From: DATKMS01 sp041497995
GTDB lineage: Bacteria; Desulfobacterota; Binatia; HRBIN30
Direction: 5' to 3'
Length of the DNA stretch: 15,895 bases
NCBI GenBank assembly: GCA_041497995.1
Contig: JBGQHM010000122.1
Coordinates: 1-15,895, forward strand
Made by a program: the position numbers and the translations under genes. Positions 6,253 to 13,480 of the stretch are shown here, one piece after another (positions within the stretch are counted from its first letter, which is position 1; each line of letters opens with the position of its first letter). The notes beneath the pieces are model-generated. The model saw nothing but the letters and a program-made list of their open reading frames with translations, was not told where the DNA came from and did not search any database.

Positions 6253-9237
6253 TTACTGGCTCATCGCGTCTTCCACCGCGGCCTTCGACGCTTCGAGCAC
6301 GTTCCAGATGAAGTCCGGGTTGTGAATGCCCTTGCTGTTATCGCCGTGGATCAGGAAGTAGTTCCATCCCGCGCGGACCAGGATGTCGCTGGCAGCGACT
6401 ACCTTCGTCGTTCCGTCGGTGGTGAAGTCACCGAGTTGGACCTGCGCCTGCATCAGGGTCTGGGTGTGCGGTGTCTCACCCGCGGGACTGTACGTGAATG
6501 TGACTGCGGTCTTGAAGTTCACGAGGTATCCTTGCTGCCCATGTGGTTCGGTTGGCGCCAGCGAAGCGATATTGGTGGCTTGCACGACAACGGCGGCGCT
6601 CTTCATGTCGTACGACTTGCCGTTGAAGGTGTGCGGTGTGTAGTCGAGGATCGAGACCGACCCGGCGGTGTTGATCTTGTTCTGGAGATCCGCCGACAGC
6701 AACCCGGCGAGGTCCTCGAGCTCGGCCTCGACGCTCTGCTGCAACGTCCCGCCGTCGAACACGCCGTGGCACTGACCGCAGATGTTGAGGCTGGCTTTGA
6801 AGCTGTGGTTCGTGCCGGAGCCCTCGAAGCTGAACTCGGCCGGCGGCTGCGTCAGCTCCATGTGGCACGTGGCGCACGTGTCATCGATGAAGGAGTGGGG
6901 GGACCGGTCGCCAACGGTGACGAAGTAGGCGGTCTGACCCATCAACACGTCGCCCTGTGCGGCGGAATGCGGTGCCGAGTAGTTAGTCGGAATCCCGACG
7001 CCGTCGTTGTGGGCGCCGTTGCGCGTGTTGTGACACGTGATGCAGATCGCGCCGCGGCCCACGCCGACGGCGGCGAATCCCGCGGGTAGGAGCGGGGTAC
7101 TGCCGCTGATGCGCACGGTCGCATTGTTGGGCTTGCCGGTCGTCGTGCCTTCGGCGTGTGGATCGTGGCAGGTCGCGCAGGTCTGCGGATGGACCGTATC
7201 CACGGTGAGACCGAGAGCGGTCAACTCAGCAACCGTGGCGTTGCCGCTCGCGCCTTGAATCTGCTTGGTCAAGTCGGGCTGCTGGATCCACTGGACGAAC
7301 CCTTGAGCCGAGTGGCAACGGCCGCAGTGACCGGCGGTTGCTCCACGGTTTTCGACGGTTGCCTCCAGTATCGACAGATCGTAGTTGGCGTGGCCGCTTT
7401 CCTGCCACTGCTGGAAGCGCCCGTGACGCAACGGCTCGCCGTGGCAGACCCCGCAAACGTCAGAGGCGAGGCTCAAGCGTGGACGCGCATCGATCGGGCC
7501 CTTGCCCTTGTGAGCCTGGCTGTCGTTTGGTCCATGGCAGTTCTCACATTGGATGTTGGCGAGCCGCGCCACCGCGGGATACTTCGCCAGCACGTTCACC
7601 CAGTTGTTCGGGTTGGGTGTAGGCGACCGACCACCTGGGAAGAACTCATTGAGGAAGTCGGTGTAGCCGACGGCGTCGTCAAACCCACCGTCGTTCACTT
7701 TCGTGTCGTACCCGACGGTGTGGCAGGAGAAACATGCGCTGCTGTAGTGACCGCCGGCGTTGAGGTTGTCCTTGAAGATCTCGGCGTGTCCCGAATGGCT
7801 CCACGGAGTGAACTCGTCCGGTGCGATATCACCGTCGTGGCAGGTCGTACACAGAGAGCTCGGCTGCCCGTTGGGACCGAGGGCCCCGACCCACCCGCCG
7901 GCGTACACCTCAAGGCTCGCCCCGACGGTGGACTCGGTGATCGTGTACTTGCCAGCGACATCGGGGGCGAAGTACGGGTTCTGTGTCGCCGCATCCTGCA
8001 GGGCATTGACCTGTGATCCATTCGGCGCGGTCACCTGCCAGTTGTAGGTTCCAGCTGACGCTTGGTCCTTGCCGTGCAGCAAGATGGTCTCACCGACCGA
8101 CACATTGCGAATGCCGCCAGACCAAACGAACGGTAACGGGACACTGATCGTTGCGTCCTTGGTGTAGCTGCCCTTGCTCGTGTCGACCTTCACGGTCAGG
8201 ACAACCGCGCCCGCCTCCTCGATGTCGAGTGGGTCGACGCCCATCACCATGTTGCGGTTGAGCAGGTAGTGGCGCTCGTTCTCGACGATGTCGAAGAACT
8301 TGTCTTTGAACGCGGTCACGTTCGGCACGGTCACCTGGATGGCGTTGCCTTGGACCGGAGCGGCTGCGCCGCCGCTCGCGATGACCACTGAGGCGCCACT
8401 CTTCTGCGTCCACGAGGTGCCTGTCACGCTGGAACCATCCATCGGGGCCACGGTCGCCGTTACGGAGAGCGTACTTCCCGGCGCAGTTGTCCCGGTGACT
8501 TTCGTCGTCACAATGACCGGTGCGGTTGGCGCGAGGGCCACGTTCTTGGTTGCGGAACCTCCCGCAATCACGCTGACCGAGGCGGTGCCGTTGGTGAAGT
8601 TGGTCGCTTTGAAGGTGAGCACGTAGACACCGGTCGGGAGCACCGCGGAGTACGTACCGTCGGCACCCGTCACGGGGCTAACTCCTTGCACGATCGGATC
8701 GATGCCTACCGTCGCGCCCTGCACCGCCCCAGAGGTGAGGGTATTCGTGACGGTACCAGACACCGTGCCTGTGCTCGTCCCTGGAGGTCCTTCCGGGCCC
8801 GGCGTCCCTGGAGCTCCGGTTGGACCAGGCTCTCCTGGCACTCCTGTCGGACCGGGTGATCCTGGAACTCCCGTTGGGCCAGGCTCTCCCGGTATTCCTG
8901 TTGGACCGGGTGATCCCGGAACTCCCGTTGGACCAGGCGCTCCCGGCACTCCTGTCGGGCCAGGTGATCCTGGAACTCCCGTTGGGCCGGGGGCTCCTGG
9001 CACTCCTGTCGGACCGGGCGACCCCGGAGGGCCTTGTGGACCAGGTGTCCCTGGCACCCCGGTCGGACCGGGTGCTCCGGGAACTCCTGTTGGTCCAGGT
9101 GATCCTGGAGCGCCCTGAATACCTTGAGACCCCTGCGCCCCATCGCTGCCGCCGCCGCAACCTGCGACCGTCAGCGCGAGTACGAGAAGACCTGCACCGA
9201 TCAAATGATGATGTGTGCTGCTGGAATGTTTGGCCAT
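6253..9237 (-). CDS. Collagen-stalked nonahaem c-type cytochrome lipoprotein
   Basis: A 994-aa exported lipoprotein. A signal peptide with lipobox VAGC puts the lipidated cysteine at residue 27. A collagen-like tract of 41 uninterrupted G-X-Y triplets follows (33-155, mostly GPT-GVP-GxP), then a carboxypeptidase-regulatory-like beta domain (about 157-239), a second beta/PKD-like region (about 240-449), and a haem region with nine CxxCH motifs at C463, C502, C564, C595, C638, C687, C732, C788 and C820. The end, GDNSKGIHNPDFIWNVLEAS (965-984), resembles the GxHNP tail of NrfA and related multihaem enzymes. The start at 9237 is chosen because it gives a proper signal peptide and has AAAGGAG 11 nt upstream; an in-frame ATG at 9294 does not. 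A role in outer-surface or periplasmic electron transfer is likely, but the redox partner and any catalytic activity are unknown. Confidence 0.92.
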   Translation of the reverse strand: MAKHSSSTHHHLIGAGLLVLALTVAGCGGGSDGAQGSQGIQGAPGSPGPTGVPGAPGPTGVPGTPGPQGPPGSPGPTGVPGAPGPTGVPGSPGPTGVPGAPGPTGVPGSPGPTGIPGEPGPTGVPGSPGPTGVPGEPGPTGAPGTPGPEGPPGTSTGTVSGTVTNTLTSGAVQGATVGIDPIVQGVSPVTGADGTYSAVLPTGVYVLTFKATNFTNGTASVSVIAGGSATKNVALAPTAPVIVTTKVTGTTAPGSTLSVTATVAPMDGSSVTGTSWTQKSGASVVIASGGAAAPVQGNAIQVTVPNVTAFKDKFFDIVENERHYLLNRNMVMGVDPLDIEEAGAVVLTVKVDTSKGSYTKDATISVPLPFVWSGGIRNVSVGETILLHGKDQASAGTYNWQVTAPNGSQVNALQDAATQNPYFAPDVAGKYTITESTVGASLEVYAGGWVGALGPNGQPSSLCTTCHDGDIAPDEFTPWSHSGHAEIFKDNLNAGGHYSSACFSCHTVGYDTKVNDGGFDDAVGYTDFLNEFFPGGRSPTPNPNNWVNVLAKYPAVARLANIQCENCHGPNDSQAHKGKGPIDARPRLSLASDVCGVCHGEPLRHGRFQQWQESGHANYDLSILEATVENRGATAGHCGRCHSAQGFVQWIQQPDLTKQIQGASGNATVAELTALGLTVDTVHPQTCATCHDPHAEGTTTGKPNNATVRISGSTPLLPAGFAAVGVGRGAICITCHNTRNGAHNDGVGIPTNYSAPHSAAQGDVLMGQTAYFVTVGDRSPHSFIDDTCATCHMELTQPPAEFSFEGSGTNHSFKASLNICGQCHGVFDGGTLQQSVEAELEDLAGLLSADLQNKINTAGSVSILDYTPHTFNGKSYDMKSAAVVVQATNIASLAPTEPHGQQGYLVNFKTAVTFTYSPAGETPHTQTLMQAQVQLGDFTTDGTTKVVAASDILVRAGWNYFLIHGDNSKGIHNPDFIWNVLEASKAAVEDAMSQ
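8773..9141 (-). repeat. Tandem repeat encoding the collagen-like stalk
   Basis: These 369 bp encode 41 consecutive G-X-Y triplets (residues 33-155 of the cytochrome). The dominant unit is a 27-bp repeat coding for GPTGVPGxP, where x is A, S, T or E. Third-position differences between units show they are not freshly copied, but the tract is repetitive enough to change length by slippage or recombination. The only triplets without proline are the first three (GAQ, GSQ, GIQ) and the last (GTS). Confidence 0.93.
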
Positions 9238-9274
9238 CGGCGCCCCCACTCCTTTCCGTCCAAGGAAAGCTGGC

Positions 9275-9290
9275 AGCGCATGCAACGCCA
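9275..9290 (-). promoter_or_regulatory. Candidate sigma-54 promoter for the cytochrome
   Basis: On the minus strand TGGCGTTGCATGCGCT keeps the essential GG and GC dinucleotides 10 nt apart, as in the consensus TGGCAC-N5-TTGCT. The remaining positions match only partly. The GC element is about 38 nt before the cytochrome ATG, leaving a short leader that includes its AAAGGAG. An NtrC-class activator gene immediately upstream and three dyad sites at 9368-9436 support the call. The sequence match alone is weak. Confidence 0.4.
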
Positions 9291-9367
9291 CCAATCATGC
9301 GCCGGAGCAACGCAAGGGGCATGCCGCGCTCACAAAGCAGGCGCGCCATTCGCAGCGTGTGAGTGGG

Positions 9368-9436
9368 TGCGGAATTTTCCGCTTTCGCGTGTGAGGGGTG
9401 CGGAATTTTGCGCACCGTGATGCGGAATTCTCCGCA
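9368..9436. promoter_or_regulatory. Three phased 16-bp dyad sites, likely activator-binding enhancer
   Basis: Three copies of a near-palindrome, consensus TGCGGAATTTTCCGCA (7-bp arms, 2-bp centre), lie at 9368-9383, 9399-9414 and 9421-9436. Each copy keeps six of seven arm pairs. Start-to-start spacing is 31 and 22 bp, close to three and two helical turns, so all three face about the same side of the DNA. The first two also share an upstream GTGTGAG(T)GGG stretch. They sit in the gap between the activator stop and the cytochrome start, roughly 85-145 bp upstream of the sigma-54 candidate, the normal distance for NtrC-family enhancers. I infer they bind the adjacent regulator. Confidence 0.7.
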
Positions 9437-9452
9437 GCGGCGGCGCGGCGGG

Positions 9453-10868
9453 CTAGCCGGTCAGGCCGAATTTCTGCATTCGGTAGCGCAGGGCGTCGCG
9501 GCTGATCCCCAGGAGCTGGGCGGCGCGAGTCTGATTTCCCGCGGCGATCTCGAGCGACTGGCGCACGAAGTCCTTCTCCACCTCTTCGAGCGAGATGCCG
9601 GTCGGCGGCAGACAATACTGCGGTGCCGCCGGCACATCCGGCAGTGCCGCGGGTTCGGCGGCCGGCGTTTGGGGCGCCGGCGTGCTGGCGGACGCGGCGG
9701 TGATCTCCGGCGGCAAGTACTCGGCGAGAATCGTCTCGCCTTGTTCCAAGATGAGGATGCGTTCGACCGCGTTGCGGAGCTCGCGCACGTTGCCGGGCCA
9801 GGGGTAGGCCATGAGCAGTCGGAGGGCATCCGGCGCGATGGTGCGGAAGCTCTTGCGGAACTCGGCGTTGTACTTGGCCATGAAGTGGGTGAGGAGGAGG
9901 GGAATGTCGGCGGCCCGCTCGCGCAGGAGTGGCAGGGCGATCGGGATGACCTTGAGGCGATAGTACAGATCCTCGCGGAAGCGGCCAGCTCGCACTGCGG
10001 CCTCCAGGTCGCGGTTGGTGGCGGCGATGATGCGAATGTCGACGTGATGGTCGACTGTTCCGCCGAGGCGCCTGAAGGTCTTCGACTCGAGGACCTTGAG
10101 CAGCTTCGCTTGCGACACGATCGGCATGTCGCCCACTTCATCAAGGAAGAGGGTGCCGTGGTCCGCGCATTCCAGCAGTCCCCGTTTACTCACCTTGGCA
10201 TCGGTGAATGCACCGCGTTCGTAGCCGAACAGCTCACTTTCGAAGAGGGTCTCGGGCATCGCCGTACACGACAGATCCAGAAACGGTCCGTCCGCGCGGC
10301 TACTGCGGCAGTGAATGGCTCGTGCGAAGAGATCCTTGCCGGTACCGTTCTCGCCCTGCAGGAGAACGGTGGCGGCATCGCTCTGCGCGACCTTCTCGAG
10401 CAGCGTGGTCACGCGCCGCATCTGTTCGGAATGGCCGACGATGTTCTCGACGCCGAAGATCCTTCTGCGCTCCTGCCGCAGCTCGCCCACGGCGCGCCGC
10501 AGCTGCGTTGCCTGCAGCGCCTTGCCCACCATCACCTCGAGCTCGTCGAAATCGAACGGCTTCTTGAGATAGTCGTAGGCGCCGAGACGCATCGCCTCGA
10601 CCGCCGTACGAATTTCGCCGAAAGCGGTCATGATGATCACAGCGGTATCCGACCCGCTCTCGTCCTTCAGCTTCTTGAGCAGCGCGAGCCCGTCCTCGTC
10701 CGGTAGCCGCACGTCGAGGAACACCACTTCCGGGAGCAGCTGGTGAAACATGGAGAGGCCCTCTGCCGCGGTTTCCGCGACGGCGACGACGTACCCCGCC
10801 GCCCGCAAGGTCTGCTCCATGGACCAGCGAATCATCCGCTCGTCATCGACGACCAGCACCGTTGTCAT
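9453..10868 (-). CDS. NtrC-family sigma-54-dependent response regulator
   Basis: A 471-aa three-domain activator. The receiver (about 1-120) has D8/D9, phospho-acceptor D52, T81 and K103. The AAA+ domain (about 140-385) has Walker A GENGTGKD at 172-179, the sigma-54-contacting GAFT loop at 219-222 in the variant GAFTDA, Walker B GTLFLDEVGD at 238-247, the sensor segment AATNRDL near 282-288, and the WPGNVREL box at 357-364. An Ala/Pro-rich linker (about 390-422) leads to a Fis-type HTH (445-469, ending in ALRYRMQKFGL). It starts 10 bp after the kinase stop, so the two form a two-component operon. The intact GAFT loop means it should activate sigma-54 promoters; the likeliest target is the cytochrome gene 216 bp downstream. 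Confidence 0.95.
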   Translation of the reverse strand: MTTVLVVDDERMIRWSMEQTLRAAGYVVAVAETAAEGLSMFHQLLPEVVFLDVRLPDEDGLALLKKLKDESGSDTAVIIMTAFGEIRTAVEAMRLGAYDYLKKPFDFDELEVMVGKALQATQLRRAVGELRQERRRIFGVENIVGHSEQMRRVTTLLEKVAQSDAATVLLQGENGTGKDLFARAIHCRSSRADGPFLDLSCTAMPETLFESELFGYERGAFTDAKVSKRGLLECADHGTLFLDEVGDMPIVSQAKLLKVLESKTFRRLGGTVDHHVDIRIIAATNRDLEAAVRAGRFREDLYYRLKVIPIALPLLRERAADIPLLLTHFMAKYNAEFRKSFRTIAPDALRLLMAYPWPGNVRELRNAVERILILEQGETILAEYLPPEITAASASTPAPQTPAAEPAALPDVPAAPQYCLPPTGISLEEVEKDFVRQSLEIAAGNQTRAAQLLGISRDALRYRMQKFGLTG

Positions 10869-10878
10869 GCGCGTAGGA

Positions 10879-12408
10879 TCATGCTTGACGAGGGTCGGCT
10901 GGCGAGTACGCCGGCAGTTCCACTTCTACGCACGTACCGGTGCCCGGGGTGCTGCGCAGGGCGATGAAGCCGCCGTGTTGCTCGACGATCTGTTTGGCGA
11001 TCGCCAGCCCTAGCCCAGTCCCCTGCGCCTTGGTGCTGAAGAACGGTTGAAACGCTTTGGCGATCTCGTCCGCGCTCATCCCTTTCCCACTGTCCTCAAT
11101 TTCGACGCATGCGCAAGGCTGACCCGCCGTGTTGTCGGCGGCGAATGCGCGAATCCGGATCTCACCGCCTCCCGTGCTCGCCTGAATGGCATTCAGCACC
11201 AGGTTCGTCAGGACCTGCTGCAGTTGGTACGGGTCGGCGTTGACTGCCGGCAGCGCGCTGCCAGCAGGGTCGTTGGACTGCTTGGTGATGGAGACGCGCG
11301 CCTTACGGGCTTCGCCCTCGAGGAGCGACACCGTACGCTCGATGATGTCGGCGAGGTGGACGATGTGCAGCTGCGGCTGTGAGGGTCTCGAGTAGTGCAG
11401 GATTTCCTCAACCGACTTGTTGAGCCGGTCGATGAGCAGATGGGTTTCGCGCACGATGTCGCGCCGCGGGTCGTCGGCGGCGAAGTTGCGGCTCAGCACC
11501 GACAGCGCGCCGCTGATGCCGGTGAGTGGATTGCGGATCTCATGGGCGATGGCCGCCGCCATCTCGCCGATCGTGGCGAGGCGGTCGGCACGCGCCAACT
11601 GTTCTTGGTGGTAGCGCGCGAGTTCCTGTTGCGCCGTATCCAGCTTGGAAATCATGGAGTCGAAGTTGCGGGCCAGCCGACCGAGCTCGTCGGAGCTGTC
11701 GGCCTGCACCCGTGCGCTGAGGTCACCACCCTCGGCCCGCGCCATCACCGCCACCAACCGCTGCAACGGCTGGTCGACAAAGAGCGTGAGCGACAACCAG
11801 ACGCCAACGACGATGACCGCCAGGGCAATCAGCGTGGCGACGATTGCCGACCGCTTGAGCGTCGCCAGCTGTTGCCAGACCGGGTTCAGCGACAAACTCA
11901 CCTGGAGGATGCCCAGAATTTTTTGGTCAGCCGGATGACACTTGGTGCAAGCGGGTTGGTTGAACATCGGCCGGACGAGGGTGTGGACCGTCGTTCCGCC
12001 CTCGCCGCTGACCAGCATGGGGTCGGGCTGACCAAAGAAGCGTGACAGCTCCGCGGGGCTGAGGCGCCCGCCACGTTCCTGCAGATGCGACGAGTAACGA
12101 ATCAAGCCGGCGGTGTCGAAGAGCCGCGCCGCCTCGACTTCCTGGTGCCGACTGACGGATTCGAGCAGCTGTTGGACAGAGTCCGGGTTTCCGGTCAGCA
12201 TGCAGGTGTCGACGATGGCATCGCGCAGCATCTCATGAAGCGTCCGCAGGTGCTCGTGCGACGCGCGCAGCAGCTGCGCCTGCTGCATGCGGATCGCACT
12301 CCATGGCGCAATCCCGATGGTGAGCCCGAGGAGCGCGATGATGAATAGCACCAGCTTGAGCTTGAGGCTGCTGCGGATGGCACGGGCTATTCCTGTGGCA
12401 AAGAGCAT
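10879..12408 (-). CDS. Membrane sensor histidine kinase with a periplasmic c-type haem motif
   Basis: A 509-aa kinase of the NtrB/ZraS-like type. A first membrane segment lies near residues 17-38 and a second near 187-211; they enclose a periplasmic domain of about 150 aa that contains CTKCH at 154-158, a covalent c-haem motif, followed by HPADQKILGILQVSL. HAMP follows (about 212-262), then the dimerisation helix with phospho-acceptor H289 in AIAHEIRNPLTG, then the ATPase domain with N-box TNLVLNA (401-407), G1 EDSGKGMS (438-445), the FFSTK box (456-460) and G2 GTGLGLA (463-469). The single haem motif suggests sensing of redox state or a gaseous or other haem ligand. The regulator gene follows after 10 bp. 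The start has a poor ribosome-binding site, but the N-terminus leads properly into the first membrane helix. Confidence 0.93.
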   Translation of the reverse strand: MLFATGIARAIRSSLKLKLVLFIIALLGLTIGIAPWSAIRMQQAQLLRASHEHLRTLHEMLRDAIVDTCMLTGNPDSVQQLLESVSRHQEVEAARLFDTAGLIRYSSHLQERGGRLSPAELSRFFGQPDPMLVSGEGGTTVHTLVRPMFNQPACTKCHPADQKILGILQVSLSLNPVWQQLATLKRSAIVATLIALAVIVVGVWLSLTLFVDQPLQRLVAVMARAEGGDLSARVQADSSDELGRLARNFDSMISKLDTAQQELARYHQEQLARADRLATIGEMAAAIAHEIRNPLTGISGALSVLSRNFAADDPRRDIVRETHLLIDRLNKSVEEILHYSRPSQPQLHIVHLADIIERTVSLLEGEARKARVSITKQSNDPAGSALPAVNADPYQLQQVLTNLVLNAIQASTGGGEIRIRAFAADNTAGQPCACVEIEDSGKGMSADEIAKAFQPFFSTKAQGTGLGLAIAKQIVEQHGGFIALRSTPGTGTCVEVELPAYSPADPRQA

Positions 12409-12640
12409 TCGGCTCGCATGCGGCGCGGATGCACCGGAGACCCATGGTTCCGCCGCGCAGCGCGACCATGCCTATCAAACAGATGGTAGCGGCGTCGATA
12501 TGCTCGCGCCGTAGGTGGCGCACAGCTCGGCGCCGGGCAGTGCCCTCTCGCAATGGCCGCTGGCTCCTGGTGTTTCTTCTGCCTGGGATGGTATTCTTGG
12601 CAACAGGTTGGCAAACTCTACCGTTCAAAGGGAGGCTGCA
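12409..12640. other. Divergent intergenic region, kinase versus exonuclease
   Basis: These 232 bp separate two divergent genes and should hold both promoters. I found no convincing -35/-10 pair on either strand. A direct repeat of TTGGCAA, one base short of a ten-base period (from 12597 and 12608), precedes the exonuclease ribosome-binding site. The exonuclease frame stays open leftward to 12515, but that extension does not look like protein sequence of the family. No RNA gene or terminator is evident. Confidence 0.5.
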
Positions 12641-13300
12641 TTGGCCGAGGCTGCACGAGCCGGAGGTGCAACACCGTCGCCGCGCCCGACGACGCGGGAG
12701 ACGCCGCTGGTTTCGCAGCCAGGCGATGTGTATTTCTCCGCCGACGTGGAGACCGATGGTCCCATTCCAGGCCCGTTCTCTATGCTGGCGCTTGCCATAG
12801 TAAAGGCAGGAACGTTCGACGGCGTCCGCTTCACGGCTGCGGATATTTCCTCGGAGGTCTTCCACGCGGAACTGTGCCCGATCTCGGAATCCTTCGAGCG
12901 CGAAGCCCTGGCAGTGAACGGCATGGACCGCGATCGGCTCCTGCGTGAAGGAAGCGACCCTGCGGATGCGATGACGGACGCGGCCGAGTGGATCCGTAGC
13001 CACTCCGCGGGTGGCTCGCCGGTGCTGGTAGCCTACCCACTCAGCTTCGATTGGATGTGGATGTATTGGTACTTCGTGCGCTTCTCTCGCAGCGGCTCGC
13101 CCTTCAATCACTCCCGTTGCTTCGACATGAAGACGGCATTCGCGGTCAAGGGCCATCGGCCGATCACGGGTGCGAGCCGCAAGGAGTTGCGGCGTGTCCT
13201 CGGGGACATCGAGCGCCCGCACACTCACAAGGCAATCGATGACGCGCGGGAGCAAGCCGAGATCTTCGCGCGTCTCTTCTCGTGGATGCGGGGGAATTGA
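12641..13300 (+). CDS. DEDDh-family 3'-5' exonuclease-like protein
   Basis: A 219-aa protein with an RNase T/DnaQ-type exonuclease fold. The acidic residues of the two-metal site can be assigned: D35 and E37 in FSADVETDG, D137 in PLSFDWMW, and H196 with D201 in HTHKAIDDA, which gives the DEDDh arrangement. It should trim DNA or RNA from 3' ends; the substrate is unknown. The start is the TTG at 12641, because AAAGGGAGG ends 5 nt before it and the conserved first strand lies near residue 30. An in-frame ATG at 12515 would add 42 residues of unconvincing sequence. It is transcribed divergently from the sensor kinase and is followed by a structured 176-bp gap before the sigma gene. No polymerase or helicase domain is fused to it. 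Confidence 0.8.
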   Translation: MAEAARAGGATPSPRPTTRETPLVSQPGDVYFSADVETDGPIPGPFSMLALAIVKAGTFDGVRFTAADISSEVFHAELCPISESFEREALAVNGMDRDRLLREGSDPADAMTDAAEWIRSHSAGGSPVLVAYPLSFDWMWMYWYFVRFSRSGSPFNHSRCFDMKTAFAVKGHRPITGASRKELRRVLGDIERPHTHKAIDDAREQAEIFARLFSWMRGN

Positions 13301-13438
13301 GCGGCGAGGGTTCACTTTCCGCCGTCGGTGCCCGCCATAGGCGGAGTAGGGACCCCAGAAGGGATCGACCCGCGCATTCTGGGGAGGCACAACTGGTGCG
13401 TAACAGGGTTCCGTAGTTCTAGTCGAGAACGAGCGCGA
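13301..13438. other. Structured intergenic segment before the sigma gene
   Basis: Two compact inverted repeats lie here. CCGCC-ATA-GGCGG occupies 13332-13344. An 8-bp perfect stem CCCCAGAA/TTCTGGGG (13353-13360 with 13377-13384) has a smaller GGG/CCC pairing inside its loop. Neither is followed by a T-run on the plus strand, so neither is a standard terminator for the exonuclease gene. I considered a tRNA on the minus strand but could not fold one. Confidence 0.45.
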
Positions 13439-13480
13439 ATGGTGCAGAGCACGGCGCTGGCCACCTCCTCGGCGAAATGA
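13439..13480 (+). CDS. Possible leader peptide overlapping the sigma start
   Basis: ATG at 13439 opens a 13-codon ORF (MVQSTALATSSAK) whose TGA overlaps the sigma-factor ATG in an ATGA arrangement, a common mark of translational coupling. Its first 12 codons coincide exactly with the upstream arm of the 36-bp inverted repeat. No good ribosome-binding site precedes it, and the frame is open far upstream, so the ORF may be incidental. Confidence 0.3.
   Translation: MVQSTALATSSAK

Noticed and set aside
8702..9118. Plus-strand ORF opposite the stalk that also reads as a Gly/Pro collagen-like repeat
   Set aside because: Gly codons (GGN) and Pro codons (CCN) are reverse complements in their first two bases, so a Gly-Pro repeat on one strand produces one on the other. 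The minus-strand frame has the signal peptide and continues into the haem domain; this ORF has no ribosome-binding site or further domains.
8773..9141. Regular 27-bp repeats that might suggest a CRISPR-like array
   Set aside because: There are no unique spacers; the repeats are contiguous and in frame with G-X-Y triplets.
9238..9294. N-terminal extension of the cytochrome to the ATG at 9294
   Set aside because: It would bury the signal peptide behind 19 extra residues and overlap the sigma-54 candidate; the ATG at 9237 has its own ribosome-binding site.
9363..10706. 447-residue open frame antisense to the NtrC-type regulator
   Set aside because: A long antisense frame expected from the codon bias; the sense strand has all activator motifs.
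12233..13390. 385-residue minus-strand frame across the exonuclease gene and kinase start
   Set aside because: It is Arg/His-rich without domain features, overlaps the kinase in another frame, and the plus-strand exonuclease has catalytic motifs and a good ribosome-binding site.
13350..13440. Possible tRNA on the minus strand suggested by GGGTCGATCCC
   Set aside because: The T-loop is one base short, and no acceptor, D or anticodon stems can be built around it.
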